From NCBI GenBank assembly GCA_000328365.1, contig KB309537.1, positions 130,684-194,683 of the forward strand: a stretch of DNA of 64,000 nt, given 5' to 3'. The notes below the pieces were generated by a model. That model had not been told where the DNA came from, did not search any database, and was given only the letters and a program-made list of their open reading frames with translations. Source of the DNA: Capitella teleta. Lineage: Eukaryota > Annelida > Polychaeta > Capitellidae. The translations under genes were made by a program, and so were the position numbers. Shown here in pieces: positions 57,241-64,000 of this stretch (position 1 is its first letter; each line of letters starts with the position of its first letter).

Positions 57241-59110
57241 ATAATTAATACGCACGCACGCAGGCGTAAAATGAGGCAGCCTCAGAATCCCTCAGTCTCC
57301 CTCTTCCACGGATCTACTTCTCGTGGAATTCTTGCGCGCAGTTCTCGCGCATGCGCATCCCCTGCTTGGATGTAAGACGAGGCGACAAAACATCTCCCTG
57401 TGAAACCGAATCCCGCAGACGTGAAACCCGAAACGTGAACCTCCCAAAGGCTGACTACGCATGCGCAGGGGCATTCCTGCCTTTAGCCCTCCTGTGCATG
57501 ATTGTATGCGAGGTGTGCACGTAATAGACGGTGTGTAACAACACGGGAATCTGCATGTTTTGTCTGTGAGCATGGGGACTGTATAATCAAGTATAATGCA
57601 TGTGTGGTATATATAATTATATATGTAGCCCCTCGTGGCACAGTGCCAACTAAACCAATACGTTCATGCGTGTATTATATAATACTTATACGCTTGTGTA
57701 CACTTTTTAGTAGATGTATAGTAGTAAACCATTTAATGCATATTTTTATGCATCTCGCATTGTACAATTACACAATATACTACAATACAATAACGCGACA
57801 TTGAATAAACTATATAGCGGTGGCTATTTATTATTATATACTATATTATAACCTTTACAGACAGGTACTATGCCGATGCATTACATATCATAATAGAGCT
57901 GTAGCTTCACTGGCATCATAACGCCAAACTTCTCCGTTAACCCTGTTTTCACCGGAGCAATATTCTCTACACGTAAAATGATTTTGACGATTCCGCTGAT
58001 TCGTGTGTTCAATCAAGTGATATGCTAGCACATAGTAATTGTGCGCGTGGATTCATATTTATAGAATGTGCAGGGTATTCTGAATGAGGTCTCTCTCACA
58101 ATTTATATATTTATTATATTATTAATTATACATTGGTGGTCATGCTAACTTATGATAGACATATATGCATGTATAACTGAAATGTCAAATATATATAAGT
58201 GCCAAATACTATAGAATGTGCATGCCGCTGGTGAATACAATACTAGTATGCAAACAAATATAAGATCCACAATTAATTATTAATTATTATCTTAATTTAA
58301 GTCAGTGTCTTCAATCACTCCAATATGCATTTATATGTTTGCCGCCAAGCTTCAGGGTTTAGTCAAACCATTTTGCACCATGAACCGAGGCAGAAACTAA
58401 AGTAAGAACTGACGCAGGAACTGAGGTAGGAACTGAGGTAGGAATTGAGGTAGGAGCAGAGGAATGCGCAATGCGGAGGGGGGGGTCATCCGGTGGAGCG
58501 AAGATTCCACGAATCCAGTCACGTGATGAGGCACTTCGTTCCTCCTAGAAGGCGACCGTATCAAAGGAATTCATTATTACCTACTGTTAGATACATAATA
58601 TATACAAAGAACTACCCTACTCCGATACAATCTCCAAAGCAAGAAAACGTTGTTTTTCCCCCTCTCTTTTTCTGTACGTTGCTGCGAAACCACGCCCATT
58701 TGATCGCTGATTGGTGGAGGCTTTGTAACCAATGACAACGTGTGAATCGCGGCCTCCTTTTGATCCGAAATGCATGCTAATTGCCACGGAGGCTCTTCGC
58801 TTTTAAACCTTTTGTTTAAGATCACAATCAGTTCTTGTGCGCATACCGCGCGGCCTTTGACGCCCTCAGCGGGAATAATACGCCACCTGGACCAGACGAG
58901 CAAAAGGCGCTGGCCCCAGACCGGCTGCAGCCGCTGCCTCTCCCCGCTCCTCCCAGGGATCCTCCCCGCCCACCAAGCGCCCCCGCAAATTGACCTCATG
59001 GAGGTGTTAGGGTGCGTTATGCATTCTTTGCTCGGGTTCAACCTCTGCGTTTAATCGCATAGTTCTCATTTTTGCCCTGAGATACTGAGGAACATGCTCA
59101 GAGGTTCGTG
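57241..59110. other. intergenic, nothing firm
   Basis: Contains ATGCGCATGC sites near 57345 and 57460, and a loose 12-13-base tandem (GGAACTGAGGTA) at 58408-58460. A GC-rich block at 58820-58990 could be a CpG-type promoter but has no supported exon. Confidence 0.35.
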
Positions 59111-59170
59111 CATTTGCGTGCATTTGCGTGCATTTGCGTGCATTTGCGTGCATTTGTGTGCATTTGTGTG
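59111..59170 (+). repeat. 10-base minisatellite
   Basis: Six tandem copies of CATTTGCGTG; the last two have T for C (CATTTGTGTG). Confidence 0.95.
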
Positions 59171-59827
59171 GATTTAATCTCAATGCCCGTTATGATATCT
59201 GCCCAAATATTGAGAGGTTTTCTTGCTGCTGATATATATGACATAACTTGATATAGCTTGATGGTTTAGAATTATGCAGAGTGGGCCAAAAGTAGTCTGT
59301 CTACTCCATGCTTAAAAATTTCAATGCTTTTCAATGGTGGTACGCATTTCCGAGAAAGTGTTACAAAACAGATCGCAGTGTAAAGAACAGGAGAAATACG
59401 AAATACGAAATGCGAGAAATAAATAAATGCTAGTCTAACATGTCATGCTAGTATTCCTATCATTAATATTCCAGTTGCATCGACATGTACATGTAGTGCA
59501 CTCATCATTCCGCGGTATTTCCACTTTTGGCGGTAAACAAGGCCCCGGACCATGGATCGGCTTCATTGAACGCCTAATCAAGGCATCGCTCGCGCACAAA
59601 TATTTTGTTTAAGAGCTGTTATTCTGTCTGTAGCACTGATGTTTATCTCATAAAATCAAAACAAAGCAACAGAGTTAGTATTGAAGCGCCATGCAACCGA
59701 TTACAGCCCATGTTATGGGCCCATCGGTTTCAACTTACACACAATCTCTTCACGATCACATACAGCTCGCGTTTATTTTCCCTCCTTCAATCAAGATTTT
59801 TTTTTCTCATCTGATTTTTGATTTTAG

Positions 59828-59862
<35 letters not shown>

Positions 59863-60204
59863 TCAATTTGAGCAAATTTGAAATGTTAATTCTTAACATG
59901 TAGTAGGCCTAGATAGACTATTTTAGGCCAACTCCGCTTTTATAATTCACAATATGAACTATGAACGCGAATTCTGTCACTCATCATAAGAATATGAATT
60001 TACGGCATAAATTATATTCAGCCTAGCAATTAACACAAACAGAGCGAATGCAATCAATACATGGGCATGAGGTGCTGCACATAGCACATGGTTGCTTCCT
60101 CACGTGCTCTTTCGTTCGCCAGTTCGCTGATGTTTGCATCATCCTGCTTAATGCATTGATGCGTGCAGCGGATATTCACGGAGATTCTTCCTATAAAGCG
60201 ATGT
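59171..60204. other. intergenic, nothing recognised
   Basis: A T tract at 59830-59861 is the only notable feature. Confidence 0.4.
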
Positions 60205-60300
60205 TCGTTGGGCACAGAGTAGCTCAGTCGGTATCGACGCCAGTCTGTAAGCCTATGTTGACGGTGGAGGTCGAGGTCTGGGTTCGAGACCCCCATTCAA
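60205..60300 (+). repeat. tRNA-derived SINE head
   Basis: TAGCTCAGTCGG at 60220-60231 fits the A box and GGTTCGAGACC at 60281-60291 fits the B box, about 50 bases apart as in a tRNA gene. The stems between are imperfect, and GTCTGTAAGCC in the anticodon region does not form a clean arm, so it is read as a SINE rather than a live tRNA. Confidence 0.5.
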
Positions 60301-61109
60301 GATGCAATCCGTTATAATCATAATGCTACTTTGCTTTGTATAAACTGTGGCCTATGGTTTGGATCCCGATGTTGCAGCATCAATTGCAAAAACAAAAACA
60401 AAACAAAAGTTTGAGACTATAAAATTTGCTAGGTATCTGTCTCACTCGTCAGCCCATATGCCAGCCTTAAGACCAAAGTCTCCCAAGAGATTCTGCGTGA
60501 ATCACAACAGATAGCATATGTATAACATACTATTTTGTCGTGCATCACCACAAGAGACTTCGCTCATCTTGATCATAACGGTCTTCATGCCGTTATGGAT
60601 CGAAGAGCGTTATGACTCCATAATAGCATTTCGTGGGGTCGCCGCTTGTGGGTCGTCGTCTCATATCATGGAGTTTTGGACCACATAAGTATCATAATTG
60701 TTGCTGTGTTGTTGAAAATGCACGAATGTTTCAACATTTTATTATCATCAAAAGTTAAAGCCACCAATTCTTTCGGCTCCTTCATCATCGCATATCAAGG
60801 AAAGCTACGAAGCTACCAAGGAGCAAGCCGAAATGAGTGACATGACTACGAAGGTTAAAAATCAGATATACTAAAAGGCATTCAACAGAGTAATGAATAA
60901 AGCGGTAGTACTAAGCACTCAGTCAGTGCGCACGAACAAAATTTCCACTAAGTCAGTGCACACGAACAACCCAAACAAGACTGAAATAGTCAAACATGCA
61001 ATATTCAATCTCAGCGCACATTGCAAATTTCGAAGAAAACAAATCCGAGCTCGTATTCATATGACGTCATTTGGCTCAGAGTTAAAATGACACACATTTC
61101 GCCAGATGT
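60301..61109. other. intergenic, nothing firm
   Basis: A short duplication (TCAGTGCGCACGAACAA and TCAGTGCACACGAACAA) lies at 60923-60970. No exon supported. Confidence 0.35.
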
Positions 61110-62122
61110 TCAATCGTCTTTCGTTTTTTCATCCTGAGAATCAGAAGATGTGTTGTTGGCGCCTCTGAGCATGCGCATTCGACGCTTTTTTAACTCATCA
61201 AATCGCTGAGACAAAGCGCCGCGTTTCTCTTGCAATTCGGATCTGAAATCAATATTAACAATATTAATAATAATTAATATTAACACTATTAATAATAAAG
61301 ACCGATTAAGGTCATAGGGTTACTGACCTCCAGTGCTGGTTGTCCTGAAGTGCCGTTTCCATCATCTCAAGTCTTTCCGCGATTTCTTTTTCCCGCGCTT
61401 TCTCGTTCTCTTCCTCCAATGACGTCATAAGAACTTCAGCCTCTAACGCTTCCAATATTCGCTCGATGTCCTCGGCTGAAAAGCGGCTGCTTCGACGCAA
61501 AGGTCGAGGTCGTTCCCCTGAAATAAGGTAACTGGAGGCTGTGACGTCACTGGAGGCTGTGACGTCACTAGAGGTTCGATTGCTGGCTTAACAATAAATA
61601 TGTTAACGCCGGTGTCTACTGTGACTAGAAAACCGGACATATTTTCAAGCGGTTTTTAGAAATGAAAACTTTTGCATGCGCAATGACTCATGAAATCAAC
61701 CTTATAGGTTCATGGTCTATATTATCTATGGGTTATTTTCCCCACCGTCAGAATAAATTATGCAATTCTTTATGTTTCTCCGAACTTCCTTATGTTTTTC
61801 TTTGTAATCCGTAAGTGTTGTCCGGGACAGGGAAGGTTTGAACTGGTTGGTGTCTTTAGTCAGTGGGATATCATTAATTCACATCCAATTCTCTACATCC
61901 CTTTAAACTGATAACACAATCGAATGCCATTCCACTCATTCGGAATGGGTGGAAATGTTTGGCACGCAGAATAAGACAGTTGTTAAGACAAACCGTGTTG
62001 CCAGTGACAGTGACAATCGGAGCAATGCAAACAGCACAAAACACCGATGTTAGGCATCTCTGAGTTGCTCACCAGTCCGCCGTGCGACCTTGACATGCAC
62101 GTTCGGTGCATTAAGGTCAATC
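61110..62122 (-). CDS. small coiled-coil protein, 3' exons (unidentified)
   Basis: Three minus-strand exons join in phase: 62122-62073, 61517-61328 and 61242-61110 (stop). The readable part is about 122 residues. It starts IDLNAPNVHVKVARRT, then has an Arg/Pro linker (ERPRPLRRSSR). A long predicted coiled coil follows (DIERILEALEAEVLMTSLEE, AREKEIAERLEMMETALQD, SELQEKRGALSQRFDELKKR), then a basic block (RRMRMLRG) and an acidic end (SQDEKTKDD). The 5' exons lie to the right of 62.1 kb and were not found. No family is recognised. Its layout would suit a structural or ciliary/centrosomal adaptor, but that is a guess. Confidence 0.6.
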
Positions 62123-63065
62123 CTGCAAATCCCTTTCAGCTTCTGGCCCTTAGCTTCCATACTGATTTTGTGGCGACAGTCGCCGCTGGAATGATTTTTG
62201 ATTCCGAGTCGTTTTTTTTTTCTGTTGATCCGATTCTTAATCCTTAACCCCCCCCCCCCCCCTCACCCTCGACTGACTGAAGATTTCGACCGAAATGGCT
62301 CGGGTATTTCGCATCATTGTGTTCAAACAACGGCTCATTGTGCTACAAATAGCTCTCTTCAATAAGCAAGTAATGAAGTTACGTCACTCATTATTGGGTT
62401 ACGTAATATTCAGAATACCTTTTTCCTTCCGCAATTGTGTGATAACTATTATCTTTACTAGTTTAAATGCTATACCTGTTGATGCCAGAATCTCCTTGTG
62501 CATGCGATACACGTCGACCCCCAATGCTGCATGACATGTCGCTTCTCATACATCTATTACATTGGTTATAATTCGTGTGTTTATACATGCAGGAAAGTAG
62601 CGATTAATAATTAAGGGTGGCGAGGGGGGTATAATCATATGAATCACTCAGACAAACACGGGATTTATTGCGAGGGATCACAATTGATGTGTCGTTGAAC
62701 CCTTGTTGCAATTACATGCATCATAATTCATAAATTCCAAGGTGACGTACTCATATCATAAGAGGCACACTTGCAAATGGTGAAATATACGTGCATAATA
62801 TATTGATGAGTTATGTATGGCTAAGGCCTGATATGTAATTCAATATTTCCCAGACATGGCCACATCATATAATACACATGTCGATAATGATCAATAGATG
62901 TAAGTCGAGATTGGATCAAAGAGAAATTGAGATACCCTTTGTACAATGTTCTATTGTGACATGGCATTCTATAGTTGAAAACTTATTCCGTCTAACTGAT
63001 GCCACGCAGTACACTTCAGATCATTAAATGTTCAGTACGAAACAATACAACACCTGCATTCCAAT

Positions 63066-63108
<43 letters not shown>

Positions 63109-64000
63109 TGTGAATGTCTGCAATATACATACATCATGCAGGGAGCGCGCCAGGTTGGGCATTTATTTATAGCTGGCAGAGGGTGTCCGTACAGATGTAT
63201 AACCGAGATATCTACTGGGCGTGGTTTCTTACCTGGTATTGATTCCCTAATGGGGATGCGGAATAGCAGCTAAGGTGAAACAGCATCGTGGGGCCATGCA
63301 TTGTCCATGGATACTGACGGAACCGCAGCGCTCTGTAAGTCTCCGAGGCACCTGTACGTGTTCTACGTTGTGTACTTGGTTTTTCCTGGAATTAATTCTG
63401 TGGTCAGTCTGTGGGGGGGGACTTGGGGTTCGTGGGTTGGTTTCAGGGAGAGTGAGAGTGGGTGTGTGATGGTGTGTTGGGGGTGTGTGACGGTGTGTGA
63501 GGGTGTGTGTGGCGGAGGAAGGGTGTGAGGCGTGAAAAATCGTATTGTTTGTAATATGCAAAGTAAACGTACGCATGTTCATTGCAAACTGTAAATATTA
63601 GGTAAATATATTGGGTAAATATATTGGGTAAATATATTGGGTGTGGCAAAACTTTGGTCACACTGTAATCTGTATAATATACAGTATTCGTAACCTACGT
63701 CTTTGCGCCTAGCAGAGAATCCAACCTTTCAGCCTTCCATAAGTTCGTGACAATTCGTAAGCAGGCCCTAAACATGTGCATTGTACAAAAGCCTGATGTC
63801 AGTCGAATGATTTTGGTGGAAGAAAATCTTTCAGCCCCGTTCTCGATGCCAGGATAAACATACAAAAACGACATGAACTAAGGAACTGGCCGTTTCGCCC
63901 GACTGCCAGATCGCCCCACATACCAGTCTGTTCGCACTGTTCGCACGACTTATCCTTTCACCTGAATGCCTGTTCGCACGAGTCAAGTCGTCGCGGATCA
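62123..64000. other. intergenic, simple repeats
   Basis: C homopolymer at about 62248-62262. (TA)n from 63067 to 63107. GT/G-rich tract at 63410-63530 (GGGTGTGTGA-type units). A 14-base tandem GGGTAAATATATTG in three copies at 63600-63642. No exon was supported, though 5' exons of the coiled-coil gene may hide here. Confidence 0.4.

Noticed and set aside
57292-57573. Cys/Arg-rich minus-strand frame of 93 codons
   Set aside because: Lies in CpG-rich sequence with ATGCGC repeats and shows no signal peptide or cysteine pattern.
58577-59054. Overlapping frames of 154 and 94 codons in a GC-rich block
   Set aside because: Composition-driven open frames. No domain or splice support.
59830-59861. 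Poly-T as a SINE/LINE tail
   Set aside because: No element body was found beside it. A simple homopolymer is enough.

Overview
This window is nuclear DNA of an animal with spliced genes. Exon-by-exon reading gives clear orthologues of DEPDC5, RPS6KC1, lamin B receptor and a Six4/5 homeobox gene, plus a BIR-domain gene, a C-type lectin, a THAP protein and an immunoglobulin-type secreted protein. The gene set, small introns (many of 60-300 bases), AT-rich intergenic DNA and abundant small DNA transposons and CR1/L2-like LINE pieces suggest an invertebrate bilaterian, probably a marine deuterostome. The species cannot be fixed from the sequence. No prokaryotic, CRISPR or LTR-element signature was seen.

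Layout. 0-1 kb: 5' exons of a minus-strand IAP/BIR gene running off the left edge. 1.9-6.6 kb: transposon-rich, with a DNA transposon whose inverted ends are built of subrepeats, and a TA-flanked pogo/Tigger-like MITE. 7-20 kb: small genes (C-type lectin, THAP, Ig-domain protein) separated by broken hAT transposons, LINE fragments, Tigger-like fragments and an inverted pair of ~185-base repeats; a 50-N gap lies at 11.76 kb. 20-35 kb: the densest part. DEPDC5 (minus, 37 coding exons, 1665 residues) and RPS6KC1 (plus, 13 coding exons, 994 residues) are head to head with start codons 114 bases apart. 36-40 kb: lamin B receptor (8 coding exons, 563 residues). 41-43 kb: a three-exon gene for a 118-residue secreted, cysteine-rich, strongly basic peptide of no recognised family. 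44-47 kb: LINE debris. 47-50.4 kb: Six4/5 (two coding exons, 399 residues). 50-64 kb: sparse. It holds a possible carbonic-anhydrase-like exon, a first exon with a YY1-type start, two tRNA-like SINE heads, NRF-1-type palindromes, microsatellites, and the 3' exons of a small coiled-coil gene.

How the genes relate. DEPDC5 is the GAP-bearing subunit of GATOR1, which shuts off mTORC1 at the lysosome when amino acids are low. RPS6KC1 is a PX-MIT pseudokinase of endosomes. The shared promoter puts two endolysosomal signalling genes under one control region. The other genes look like unrelated neighbours. The summed exon lengths of the DEPDC5, RPS6KC1, LBR, Six4, lectin, THAP and basic-peptide models are each divisible by three with matching intron phases, which strongly supports those models. 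No wholly new multi-gene system was seen. The most novel items are the basic secreted peptide, the subrepeat-ended transposon, and the 3' hairpin plus (GACCT)n signature of a LINE family.
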